Assembly (NCBI GenBank): GCA_037389465.1
Contig: JAZARR010000048.1
Span: 1,501,001-1,565,000 of the forward strand
DNA length: 64,000 bases
Reading direction: 5' to 3'
Source: Baylisascaris procyonis
Taxonomy: Eukaryota; Nematoda; Chromadorea; Rhabditida; Ascarididae
Notes under the pieces: model-generated
The model's input: the letters and a program-made list of their open reading frames with translations, nothing else
Databases searched by the model: none
What the model was told of the DNA's origin: nothing
Position numbers and translations under genes: made by a program
In this document: piece after piece, positions 25,701-37,000 of the stretch
How the letters are laid out: the number at the start of each line of letters is the position of its first letter
How positions within the stretch are numbered: the stretch's first letter is position 1

Positions 25701-28700
25701 TTGAGCGTTCAGCTTGGGCCGCCCCACTCGTAACAGCAAAGAAACCGGATAATAAATTTCGAATCTGTGCCGATTTTTCTACGGGTTTGAACGAAAGACT
25801 TGTGGTTGACTCATATCCCATCCCAAGACCAGAAGACTTGTACCAGGCACTCCAAGGAGGGGAGAAGTTTTCGAAATTGGACCTTTCGGATGCCTACTTA
25901 CAGGTCGAATTAGATGACAGCTCTAAGGAATTGCTCGTAATAAACACGCACAAGGGCTTGTTCCGTTATAATCGTTTGCCATTTGGCGTAGCGTCAGCAC
26001 CAGCGATTTTTCAAAAAGTCATGGACACCATGCTGGCAGGTATTCCACGGGTGGCAGCCTATCTAGATGATATTATTCTGACTGGGAAGAATGAGGTGGA
26101 ACATTTGGCAACATTGAATAAGGTGCTAGGCCGACTAAGAGAGTACGGTTTCCGCATTCGCAAGGAAGAATGCGCGTTCATGCAAAGCGAAATTGAATAT
26201 TTGGGACATATTTTGAGTGCTGAGGGAATAAAAGCAGACCCGCAAAAAACTGCCGCAATCGTAAAAATGCCGCCCCCACGAAATGTGTCCCAATTGCGAT
26301 CCTTCCTTGAGATGTGTAATTATTATGGAGAATTCCTACCGCATTTGGCGGAATTATGTGCCCCTCTGAACAAACTTTTAAAGAAAGGGGTTCAGTGGCA
26401 ATGGGAACGGCCGCAAATTGAAGCGACTGAGAAGATAAAAAAGATGTTGAATTCACCATTGCTGCTAACACATTACCATCCCGACTGGCCAATTACTCTC
26501 TGCAGACGCTTCTAAGGAAGGGATTGGGGCAGTGATCTACCATAGATTGTACTGTTAAGGTTGTTGCGCATGCGTCAAGGACACTTAATGCTGCCCAGAA
26601 AAATTATGCGCAAATTGAGAAGGAGGGCTTATCTATTGTTTATGGCGTGAAAAAGTTCCACAAGTACTTATGGGGACGAAGATTTACGTTACTCACAGAC
26701 CACAAGCCCCTCGTATCGATATTTGGCTCGAAAAAGGGAGTGCCTCAGACAGCGGCATGCAGGTTAACACGATGGGCTGTTGCACTCATGAATTATAATT
26801 TTCTGATAGAATACCGCAGCACCAAAGAATTTGGACAGGCAGACGGGCTTCCGAGGTTACTCATCTCAAGTGACGAATTGTTCGACCAAAAGTTTGACCA
26901 GGAAGAGGCTAGAGATGAATTGATGGTAAACCAGTTGATAGCCAAATGCCAGTTAGAACTACCAATTACAGCCAAACTGATCATGGAGCACACAACCAAG
27001 GATAGTGTCCTGAAGCAGATCAGAGAGTTCGTATTATCTGGCTGGCCAGAAAAATGCCCAAACGAAAAATGTAAAGCGTTTTTCACTAAGCGAACCGAGT
27101 TGAGTGTTTCATGCGGCTGCTTAGTTTGGGGCGTTAGAACAGTTATTCCAAGTAGTTTGCAAAGGACTGTGCTTGCTAAACTACATGAAACTCATCCAGG
27201 TCGTGACAGGATGGTTTCGATGGCCCGACAATATTGCTGGTGGCCTGGAATGGATAGGGACGTTGAGAAAACTATACGCGAATGTGAACGTTGAGCTATG
27301 GCTCAGAAGAACCCACCTAAAATTGCAGTTAGACCGTGGGACGTAGCAGATGCACCATGGAAAAGGGTGCATGTTGATTTTGCTGGGCCTGTAAACGGTG
27401 AAATGTTTTTGGTCATGGTGGATGCTCATTCCAAGTGGCCAGAAGTCATTTATATGCCTCATATCACCACAGAACAAACCACTGAAGCGCTGAAAACTAT
27501 TTTCTGCCGATTCGGCTTCCCTGAAGTTCTGGTTTCCGATAATGGAACACAATTCACGGCAGCAAAGTTTGCGCTGTTCTGTGCAGAACTTGGCATCCGA
27601 CATATGACTTCAACGTCGTATCATCCGCAGTCAAACGGGCAGGCGGAGTGTTTTGTGGATACCCTAAAACGTTCACTAAAGAAATCAGCATCCGATAGAA
27701 GGACACAAGGGGATCGGTTGCGCGAATTTCTGATGAGGTATAGAGTGACACCACATCCAAGTACGGGACTGACACCGTCTGAAATGATGAAGCGGAGAAT
27801 TAGAACTGTATTTGACTTGATGTTTCCAAAAGGAACAGAGAAACCACAAGAGACGAAGCGGAAAATGGAAATGAAAACACGAGCTAGGAAAAACAGAGGA
27901 TTTAAGATTGGCGATTATGTAATTGTTCGTGATTACGTGAGCCAGAGTAAGCCGTGGAGGAGAGGAAGAATAGTTGGAAGAGAAGGCAACATCATATGGC
28001 TCGTGAAGGTTGGAAAAGTGACGTGGAGACGTCATACTAACCAAATACGCTGTTAAAGCGCTGATTTTAATTTCAGAAATTCGAGGGAGGTCGCGATCTC
28101 TGTTACGAGTGATCATGACACGCCAGGCGAGGACGGTACAAGTGTCTATGTTCCAAATCGTGAGGCAGTGGACCATCACAACAATGGTTCATCGGTCAAT
28201 GGCAGCTTTGGTGACCGGTCGCAACATGACGCGTACAATCGTGCATCAAACAAGCCCGATGGCACAACGATGGTGACAAAAGCAGTGGACAAGGACGAGC
28301 AACCTCGTGACCAAAAAGTTCTTCCACAACTTCGTCGTTCAAGTCGCGTCGTTCGACGCCCTGACCGACTCAGTTATTGAAGAACTCGGGGGAGGTGTTA
28401 ACGAGTGATCTGGCAACGAGTGATACTGGTGATCTGCGTTTGTGTAATAGGCCGTATGCTCACGCTTGTTTGATCTTCATGTAGTATCTCCCCCATGTGA
28501 ATTGTGATTTCGCCATACATTCAGGGCCGCAGCTGAGGCTATAAATAGGCTGCGGTCTTGCTTGCCAGTTAGTGGTTGTGTTGCGCTATTCGAAGTGTGT
28601 TGACGTCATAAAGGCGTTGTGTTGATCTCCCCTGTGCCACGTCCTGAATGCCCAACACGGTCGCACCAATAATCAAGCGATTACTAGTACTAAGATGGAT

Positions 28701-31700
28701 ATTAAGGTGATTACTAGTATTAAGGTGGGCATTACTAATATTAAAATATGGAAAGTATTAAAATATCCAAGCTTTCAACATAGTTTCGCTTTTTTTGGAG
28801 GGGCTATAGGAAGAGGGGATGAGGTGAACGAGGGGACGATATAAGTGAAATTTTTGGCTATGGAAATCCCGTAATACTTGCTTAACACTTACAATCGTTT
28901 TTCACTTTGAATTTGAAAGTAGCACAATTGCAAGCGCATGTTTGTGCACAAGCAATGCATACATTGGGAACTGCTACGTCCGGAAACACGGAATTCGATG
29001 TGTATAATCTGTTGCACTCATCAAAATTTATACCCATCAATAAAGCAGAATTCACCAATAACTCCAACTTTCGTAAGCCCAACTTCAGTGGTTCCTAACT
29101 TTGAATTACCGAACAAGCATACACACAGGCGTACATATACACATATGTAGCTGTGCACATAAACAAAGACAAAGGTCTGCAGATGAAGGATTCTATATGA
29201 ATTATATAAGGAAGTACGTATGCATATTTATATAGCAGCAGATGCATAAATGCAGGAGATGAGTGAATTTTGAAGTTATATAAAAATACACTGAAAACAA
29301 AGTGTGAATTTTTATGCAGTAATGGTACCGTTAAAATCTTTGACGTTCGTAAGAGAGCAACAACAAATAGCTTACAATGTGGCGTTTTGAAAGGATATGG
29401 GCATATCCACATTCATTAGTATGCAAACAACATCCGCCTCCTCGAATGTACTCTACTCGAAATAACACAAAATGTTTTTTCATTAAATTGGAAATTCTTT
29501 GCTGTATTGCCACTTTTTTACTTAATTAACATTAATATTGTTTTGAGGCAAGCTTACATTTCAAAGATTAATTAATGACACGATAGTATGTCGCATGCGA
29601 GCACCCTTATCATCGTAATATTTGTGAGGATTCCGAAGTAGGATCAATAATAGATGGAAAAATGACTATATGGATGTAAGTGATTAGAGGGAGGATTGAT
29701 AAATGATTGATAAGAGGGACAGAAGCAATAAAGATATGAGCTCACTTATGAATAGTGGAGCACATCGAATGGAAAAACAAATCGAAACGCATCTGCACTG
29801 CGTTAGTAATAACGGCTTTGTATATAAAGGCAAATAAACGACTACAACAGAGCACAATATTGAAGCGGCTTTTTATAGGGCAAAACAATGAAATGTAATG
29901 AAAAGTGTAAAATGGAAAGCGAGACGACGAGTGAATAAAGTACAAACACACCACCCAATAAATTGTACTTTTATATTGTTCTACTTTAAGGAGAAAAATA
30001 ACCGATTTTCAGATGGAATATTGAACGATACTATGAATGCATCATCAGAGAAGCACAATCAATTGCTACCATTTTCCTTCATACATCTAATTCAGCACAT
30101 TTCACGCATACAGATGAGTCCAAAATCGGATTTCAGGTGAGAACGTTATTCTGTAGATTTACATATGTACTATAACTGATTGCAAGTAAAATGACTTAAA
30201 CCTCTCTCTCGCATATAGCCGAGACATGATGTCTTAATGAAGTTATGTGTACAAAAAAAAACCAAACATGTTTTGGAGAAACTAGAGTCTATTTTGAATA
30301 ATTCATATACTTACTATCATCTGAAAATTGTAATACCAATTAAAAAGTTATTCCTTAATGAAATGAGTAATCAAAAATTGAATAAACAGCACTAATTTAT
30401 GAAAGCGATGCATCAATAAAATTGGATACGATGACCAAAAACCGTTTAGACATAATATCAAATGCTGGAGCAATGATGTCAGTTTCGTTGCTGCAAGTAA
30501 TTGACGACACGGCACTAGCACCCGACATTCAATATCACAGGTTTGTAATCACAATCGTTTGTAGGAATGAATGTTCACCTAAATTTCAAAAAACTTTGGA
30601 TGCAAAGAACGAATATGGGAAGTTTTCTCCCAAAAGACCACCCTGGAATCTTTAAAATGGGCTTAGAGTTCCCTTTCCCTCCTGCCCCTATTACAAAGGT
30701 TTAAATCATATTATCTCAAGATTAGTTAAAGACAGCGGATGGGTTCCTTACAAGATTGGCTCGATGCCTCGTCTACCCTTAACTATAATGAATTTTATAG
30801 CGTCAGCTGCACTACATTAGCATAAATAATCCTTTCATCTCATGATTTGTTAGAGACAGAGAATAGGAAAAACTCCTGATTGAATAGAAGTTCATCTGAT
30901 TGAAATGCATCGCGTGTTTTTAGACCTACTACATATTTTTTTTAGATCTACTACATATTTTTAGATCTACAAACAAGCGGAGAAGTTTTTAGATCTACTA
31001 CGTAACATATAATTGCGTTTGTCCGTCTGCAGGTCAGCGTACCTGTCTGTTGGCTAAATATTCACATCAGGTCGTTTCTAATTGCCTGACCAATTGAATT
31101 TGCAAACGTTATAAGACCTCATTCACTCATCATTAACTTAGTCACTTCACCAGCAAACAACTTTATCGATCATGTAAAGTGTCAGCCGCGTTATGATATG
31201 CGAAATTCAATGAAAAATAGACATATGAAACCAATGGAAATTTAAAATTTCAATCCAGTAAGGATTATTCCGCTACAGCAAACCGCTGTTGTTTCATTGG
31301 CTTATTCATTAAGTTGCTTTTTTTTATTTTCATTCAATCTGAAATATTTTTCCCCCAAACTACACTACAAGTATGCTCACCTCTTTATGAAAGTTCTTGG
31401 AATTGAAAAATTTATTTAAAAATCGACGAGCAAGCCATCTGCATCCTTTCTTTCCTCGCAATTTTGAATCATCTTCAATCACATTTCTTCAGCAAAACAT
31501 TGAAATGAAATAAACGAATAAAGTAATTCTAGCTAACTTTATGCTGTAAATCATCATGAGTGAATAGTTGATATTCTGTTTGAGTGAATGGGATTTATTG
31601 CTAGGCTGAATTTTCCGTCAATATTTCTTTCAAATGCTCTTCATTTCTAAAGCTTTCTTTCCTTATTGCTTTTTCATTATGAATGAAAAGAACGATATTT

Positions 31701-33381
31701 GAAATGGTTACTCATCGGTAGAAGCTGTCACAGTCACAGTCACACGACTGTCAACAATAAGGTGAGCATGATTTTGTTTGTTGGAGATAAAGGCGTTTAT
31801 CACCAGCGTCATCGAACATCACAAACCCTCCTACTGCGTTACTTAAAGGTTCGCTATGAACAATTGATCATTGAAACCATACTGCATACTAGAACATCGC
31901 TATGAACAAAAGTGCTAATATAAATAAAGTGCTGTGTTGGGGACTGTCCGTTCTTCCAAACAGCACTATTCCATTACGAGAGTTTTATAAAGTTAAAAGA
32001 TTGCGTAATCTTTGAAAAAGATGTCGAAAGCAAAATAATGTCGCTAGGTGATGAAGCGGACGTAGCAAAAAGCCGTTTAGCGCGGATTCAAACGAATGCT
32101 AAAATGAAAGACGAAAAAAGGCATCCTATAAAAAGAAGTTCGCCTTTTTTTAGCAAATACTTTTTTCCCTCTCTCACTGAAAGCTGTTCTATCAAAGGTG
32201 CTAGCTTTATATCTCTTTCCCACTATTAACGAACAAATTCACTGTTTTTTGTGCCAGATGTTTGCCGCGAACGTTGCATTCACTCTTATTCGAGACAACA
32301 CCCCGAATAACCTTTTCAATACGCTCCTCGACTGTTCCGTCATTAATGACAGCCACCCAGAAGCATATCATTATGAAGTCACCACTGTGCACATAGAGGT
32401 GTGAACGATAAGTCTGTCACCATGGTGCTTTCCAATTTTCAACACATTAATAACAAAATTTAAGAGGGAAATTTAATAGGCACGATCTACATCGCAGAAC
32501 GATCTCAATTTTCTCTATCATTTCATCGCGTTCCTCATTTATCGTGAGCACTCGAATATGCTATCAACTTTGCGTATGAAATTTGTTTCCCTTTCGATCA
32601 AACGACCAATTTTTTCGCTATTGGTCGAAACGAATAATGAGGAAAATGAGCGAATTTTATGACCGACGCTTCTTTACGAGTGATCGATTTTGCGGAGAAA
32701 ATACATTCGGCATTTGTCATTGTTTTCGAACATTTAGACAGCCGATTAGGTCTATCAAGTTGGAATGCATAGTTGCATAATTGTTATGCTTATTTATCGG
32801 TGCGTTTTTGCATCCATTTCCCACAAATACGATAAATCAAATCAGCTGATAAGAGGGTACTTTCAACTAACAATATCATTTATAAAAATGCCATCATATT
32901 TTGCTACATAGGGAAACCAAATATTTCGGTGCATATTGATTGCTAAAATATTTGTGCAAGGAAATTCAATAAGTGACGTCATTTCTGTAAAAATGACATC
33001 ATCATAAAAAACACGTTATAGATGAAAAGCGTGAATGAAAAGTGTTCGTAAACTAACACGAAATGAGCAATATTGCATTTGAATGGAGACATAAAATGAG
33101 GAAGTCTCTATAAGAAATCGGAAAAAAATGAGTGGCATGACAGTGAAAAGATAAAGAAATAAATGCGGAATGAGAGAGGAAATCGAAGCAAAATAAGGTT
33201 TATAATAAATTCCAATTATTCCTTGCAATTTTATCGAAAAAAATTTTGATTTATTAATTAATAATTCCACTAATTTTTCAAAGCCGAGCCTTTCAATTTT
33301 ATTTCAGTATTAATAAACATGCGATACATATCTGTCGTTTCACAGGTGAATTTGCATATCCAGTTAGCAATATTGAAGTGA
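22754..33381 (+). CDS. Putative multi-exon gene of unknown function spanning the LTR element
   Basis: A phase-consistent chain of candidate exons: 22754-22888, 30013-30136, 31722-31761, 32258-32398 and a short terminal exon 33346-33381 ending TGA. The acceptors are cag, cag, tag, cag, cag. Donors are gtaaga, gtgaga, gtgagc and gtgtga. The first exon reads TIAAVHLITVEAVILSGIAN and then VAPDPTMLVLSPAFFCDTLV; the fourth contains ANVAFTLIRDN and HPEAYHYEVTTVHIE. These look protein-like (aliphatic, helical) but I recognise no family. The 5' end is missing, and an alternative open frame exists in the second exon. If real, the retrotransposon lies in its 7.1-kb intron. The terminal exon is the weakest part. 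No function can be given. Confidence 0.33.
23876..23880 (+). repeat. Target site duplication CCAAT, left copy
   Basis: CCAAT directly precedes the 5' LTR and is repeated directly after the 3' LTR (28666-28670). A 5-bp duplication is the size made by Ty3/gypsy integrases, and it shows the element is a single complete insertion. Confidence 0.9.
24012..24040 (+). promoter_or_regulatory. LTR promoter: TATA box inside an 8-bp inverted repeat
   Basis: TATAAATA at 24025-24032 is flanked by CCGCAGCC (24012-24019) and GGCTGCGG (24033-24040), a perfect inverted repeat. The same layout is in the 3' LTR with one mismatch. The TATA box is the likely U3 promoter of the element. Confidence 0.7.
24086..24093 (+). 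promoter_or_regulatory. CRE-type palindrome TGACGTCA in the LTR
   Basis: Perfect 8-bp palindrome, the consensus site for CREB/ATF-type bZIP factors, about 55 bp downstream of the LTR TATA box. It is conserved in the other LTR despite their divergence. Function is inferred from the motif only. Confidence 0.45.
24155..24172 (+). other. Primer binding site (minus-strand primer)
   Basis: TGGCGATCAGGATCGAAC starts two bases after the 5' LTR. TGG pairs with the CCA 3' end of a tRNA, so the primer should end ...GCGCCA-like, specifically CGCCA. I could not assign the tRNA species from memory. Confidence 0.7.
24334..25145 (+). pseudogene. gag: Retrotransposon gag (capsid-nucleocapsid), frameshifted
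   Basis: Structural protein that packages the element RNA. The ATG at 24334 opens the frame. A one-base loss between about 24480 and 24500 moves the reading to the next frame, and a TAA at 24738-24740 interrupts it before the frame resumes to 25145. The capsid-like part contains 'DPKEDPWDTWILQF', typical of gypsy Gag. Near the C-terminus lie two CCHC zinc knuckles: the second (CFKCGNRGHIAKVC) is intact, while in the first (CHCCGKIGDFAKEC) the zinc-binding His is replaced by Asp. The tail is basic. It overlaps the pol frame by 28 bp or more. Confidence 0.85.
25118..28380 (+). pseudogene. pol: Retrotransposon pol (protease, RT, RNase H, integrase), broken
   Basis: Polyprotein that copies and integrates the element. 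In order: aspartic protease with DTGA in 'MELDTGAVVTIV' (about 25200); reverse transcriptase with LDLSDAYLQV and the YLDD catalytic motif (about 26060); RNase H starting at 'ADASKEG' (about 26502) and reading on through TDHKPL; integrase with a His-His-Cys zinc finger ending near 27291 and the D, D, E catalytic residues in DFAGP, SDNGTQF and NGQAE; then a GPY/F-like tail. Frame changes near 26497 and 26550 disrupt RNase H. TGA at 27292-27294 takes the place expected for the last zinc-finger Cys. TAA at 28054-28056 cuts off a tail that stays open in the same frame to 28380 (ending RRPDRLSY). Confidence 0.92.
28388..28395 (+). other. Polypurine tract (plus-strand primer)
   Basis: GGGGGAGG directly abuts the 3' LTR, the position and composition expected of the RNase H-resistant plus-strand primer. 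Confidence 0.85.
28396..28665 (+). repeat. 3' long terminal repeat (270 bp)
   Basis: Matches the 5' LTR with about seven substitutions and two single-base deletions. It keeps the TATA box, the TGACGTCA palindrome and the CGCA end. It is followed at once by the right CCAAT duplication. Confidence 0.95.
28666..28670 (+). repeat. Target site duplication CCAAT, right copy
   Basis: Identical to 23876-23880 on the other side of the element. Confidence 0.9.
28671..30012. other. Non-coding stretch right of the retrotransposon
   Basis: AT-rich sequence. A 29-bp segment at 29320-29348 has good splice borders (tttttatgcag before, gtaaga after), but its phase does not fit the neighbouring candidate exons. 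Nothing else is supported. Confidence 0.4.
30917..31004 (+). repeat. Tandem repeat, unit about 19 bp (TTTTTAGATCTACTACATA)
   Basis: Copies at 30917-30935 (one mismatch), 30939-30957, a truncated one at 30958-30970, and 30986-31004 (ending CGTA). Probably local slippage; it lies in a putative intron. Confidence 0.75.
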
Positions 33382-34008
33382 CTAAGCTGCTCCTAACTAC
33401 TCCCCTAAAACTCTGGCACCATTTTAATTGGATTTCCCTGCAAAAATCGGTGATCAAGTTCCTCGATCAATCAAATGCAGTAATTGTATTTTGTACTATT
33501 CAAACATGAAATCCTATGGAAGCTCATTTGCATACTCGATTTGAATTTACGTTGTTGATCGACAATATTTACATATCGATTAGCATTAATCAAGCGGAAA
33601 AACGCTCCAAAGTATCTTTTTTATGTTTTCACCTAATCAACCGGTTTCATAAGTTACCAACAAAGGATGAAGGTGCGAAAAAATGCTTTCGTATTTTAAT
33701 GAGCCGACCACTCGTGCAAATCGTTTGCAAAAGATTCGTTTTTTTAGTCCGACCGGTGCAAAACGCATGCAGTTTAAGTGTCTTCACTTTTTTCCGATGC
33801 TGAGGTTATTCTATAGCTCTAGTTCCAGTGCCTTGTAGTTTGAAATCATCGGACAGACACAGACATATATACGCTCAGACGCGACGTCACTAAAAGGCGT
33901 TTTTACCGAAGAAGTGTTTTCAAAAACGTAGAATTTGCAGCGATGCTCAAAAATCGATTCAAATGTTGAGCCTGAGGATTTATTAGCATCGATATCAGTT
34001 TTGACGAG
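32399..34008. other. Mostly non-coding stretch between two putative convergent genes
   Basis: Contains the tentative terminal exon at 33346-33381. A 95-codon open frame at 33516-33803 has no splice support, domain or start context, so I do not call it. Confidence 0.35.
33979..33984 (-). terminator. Poly(A) signal AATAAA for the putative minus-strand gene
   Basis: Canonical AATAAA on the minus strand, about 25 nt after the TGA at 34009-34011. The spacing supports, but does not prove, a real 3' end here. Confidence 0.35.
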
Positions 34009-37000
34009 TCACCGCTGGTATGTAGGAAACATGTAGGCGATTGTCTTTGGTCGTACTGGCTTCACTGGACGATTCTTAGGTTCGCCTTTTTCATCTTCTT
34101 CGTTCTCGTCCTCCTCCTCTCATCTAACCGAAAGGGAGAGGCAAAACGAGGTAAGGAGAATGTAATCAAATGGTGGAGACCCCGCACACCAATGTATCAC
34201 GGGTTATGTTCGTCTAATAACTAACGCCAAGCAATGTTCTTTCCCCTATCTTACTTCCCTCCTTTGGACTCTCGTGGGAGTTCCCCACCCAGAAGGGGCA
34301 CTTCTTCAGCCAAAGACGAACTCAACGGTTTGAATTTGGTAAACATCATAACATAAAAATAATAAATGTGAGACAGCTCGAAGCCGGCACCACACATAGC
34401 AGCTAAAACTACACGAACACGCATGCGATTACAATGCTTTGAAGCCTTCTTTTGTGGACAAAGAAAAATTCAGCTACGGACTATTCAATACAAACTTGAA
34501 ATGAACAAAATTTCACTTAATCTGTCACTCATTTGTGCACATCCATATTTCGGTTTTACAAACAGTCTGCACCTTATAAAACTCGCAAAAACTTGATAAA
34601 TAAAATTAGCGATAAAAGGAAATTCGGCTGAAATAAATTTGCATAATATATGTTAACAAAAAAAGTGTGCAAAAAGAGACAACATAAACTGCTGAATGGT
34701 AATGAGTATTATTGTTTGTCATATCGCCTCATTTGTTTGATTTATCTGGTAACAATGGAAAACTCTCAAACGTCAAGGTTTTATGTTAAAGACGCTCGCG
34801 AGTAAGCGGAAAGAAATTCTTAGATGAACAGACAAGTAATGTCCAGTTTTGGAAGCAAACTGAAGCAAATGACGAATAAAAAAAATAACTCGACCGTCAA
34901 CTAAACATCTTGGCCACCGATTCCTTCGGAAACCTCGAGCTTAGTCATTTGAGAGAAGTAAAACTAAAAGTGTTTCTTAGCACATCGATTTGACGCTATA
35001 TTTTATGTTTGATTCTCTGATGCTCACAATGGGAAGTGAGATTTGATAGCCAAGTAAATGTAGTTCAGTTGATATTCGGCCGTCTGTTTGATGCTTAATC
35101 AGCCGACTTGTTTCAGACATTTGAACGTCGCAGTCCTCTAACGTCACAATGAACACGATCGCAGCTAAACAAATATAGCAATTGCATGATCTCTTTAATC
35201 ATCGCTGTCACCGGCATACTGATTTGTATGCATTCGTCGCGATCCAAATGGCATAACTCAAATAAGTGCATCAACTGTCCCTTAATTTCATTTACTTAAC
35301 GACAGGACGTTATGCCAGTGAAAGGCACCAACAGCTGACGAGAATCACCCTACGACGATGTGCGATAAGCTCAGTGAGGAGCTTCCATGTTTCAAATCCA
35401 TTCAGGATACGATGGCTACTTCCGCAGTGAATGAGCATTACGCTTGCTTCACCTGTTGTTCGAAGATTACTTCCCGCACTTTCAAACACGTTTGATGCCA
35501 CTCGATGGAGCAGTATTTATTGAGCGATCACAGGCCTCTAATGCAGAACATTACGAAGCGGTCCAACATTTTTAATGGTGGGTCTTAATCGAAAAACCTG
35601 AATTAGTTCGATCTCGAACAGTGAAATATGAGCGCGCCATGTGAGATGCCAACTGCGCCATGATCATTAAGAAATAGGTAGGATCTGCGGGGGTATATTC
35701 GGAGCTACATTAAAGGACAACCAATCTAAAGCTAAGGCTTCGGATTCGTCGTAAAATACGACGTTAATAAGGCCCAATTCAGTTCCCAAACGTCGCACTT
35801 CACAAGTAAAGGCCAAGCGAATTCAAATCTTCATTTCAAGCTCAAACAATTAAAGTGCTGTGCCGCTCCGTAATGTTAACTGCTAATGTGCTGACTGTGA
35901 TCTGATAGCAGATTAAATTCCTTTCGGTTGATGACCGACCGAAGGTATTGTGGTTCGCACTAGAAAACTTGTTGAAACCGAAAACGCCTTGAAAATGTTG
36001 GTAGATTGTCGGAAGGCGTCCGGTAAAAATCGAATTTCGATGACAACCGGAATGAACTTTTACGGTTGACCTTCCACGGTAATTTCGTCGTTAATTGACC
36101 ATAAAAACAGCTATTATTGCGTCTATTTCAAAAACAAAAAAATACAGCCTTTTGCACGTTCAGATTGCACCCATGTAACAATTATTTTCAGATAGGTCCA
36201 TTAATTTGAAATGTTGCAGCACAATGAATTTTGCTGCGAGCATTCCACTGTAAGGAAGAAATTTGCACATGGGCCGTTCTTTCGATTACCGCCTTTCACT
36301 AAGAAATAGACTGAAACCGAATGCTTTTGAAAAATGCCGCTTAGGAACTCACCAAGCGCATTCAGTGGAGGCCGACTTCTGGTTGTGTTTGGAGAAATGA
36401 AAAAGTTGAAATCAAATTTCGGACAACAAAAACCGACCCAAATTCTGTCACTCTGTTACCATCATTAGTGGCAATTCTGAGTAGAACAGTAAAGACTCTT
36501 GGATTAGGTCCTAGCTGACTTGGCCTCCTTTGCAATACAGTGTTCATGAAAATACATCAATATCTATTTCAGAGAGGTGTATAAATATGAACCAGCCAAA
36601 GAACAATATAGGTTGGCACTGTGCAACAGAATAACAACAAGTTTTAAGCTGAAAAGAAATATGACCCGTTTTTCCGCCGTTATAACATACTTCGTGTAGC
36701 ATAATGACCTCTTTTCGGCGGAACACTTGAATTTGTAGTTGGGTTTCCGTTTCCTAGACATGGCCACCCCAACAAATTACCCGACTTCTGTGTGTTCGTG
36801 TACACGCTTACTCAATTAATAGCAAAGAATCTTGACCTAACAGACGCCCTAACCAAACAACGTCTATTGACAAATTCACTTAACACATTACTGCCTTCAC
36901 ACAACAGCGTGTTAAGAAATTAAATAATCCAACCAAAATTACTATTTAACGGTTTTTATATGCCCTGAGGCGGAAATCTGCCTTTGGAACGTATGTGTGT

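Larger units (their letters stand above)
23881..28665 (+). mobile_element. Ty3/gypsy LTR retrotransposon, full-length, decayed
   Basis: A 4785-bp element bounded by a 5-bp CCAAT duplication. Order: LTR, primer binding site, gag, protease, reverse transcriptase, RNase H, integrase, polypurine tract, LTR. Protease-RT-RH-IN order and a GPY/F-like integrase tail place it in Ty3/gypsy rather than Ty1/copia. Gag and pol are in different frames (pol at -1 relative to gag), as in elements that use ribosomal frameshifting. Frameshifts near 24480-24500, 26497 and 26550, and in-frame stops at 24738-24740, 27292-27294 and 28054-28056, make it unable to code for its own movement. The LTRs differ by about 2.6% plus two 1-base indels, which suggests a moderately old insertion. 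There is no envelope-like reading frame. Confidence 0.95.

Noticed and set aside
27181..28179. Antisense open frames of 140 and 164 codons within the integrase region
   Set aside because: They are antisense shadows of the conserved pol frame.
29320..29348. Possible 29-bp micro-exon (tttttatgcag ... gtaaga)
   Set aside because: Its exit phase does not fit the next candidate exon at 30013, whereas skipping it does.
30422..30655. Candidate exon ending at a CAG|GTTTGT donor (SLLQVIDDTALAPDIQYH)
   Set aside because: All possible acceptors enter at phase 1, which does not match the preceding candidate exon; acceptors lack a pyrimidine tract.
35310..35501. Region open in three frames on both strands
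   Set aside because: Several equally protein-like readings compete and none joins cleanly to neighbours, so no exon can be chosen.
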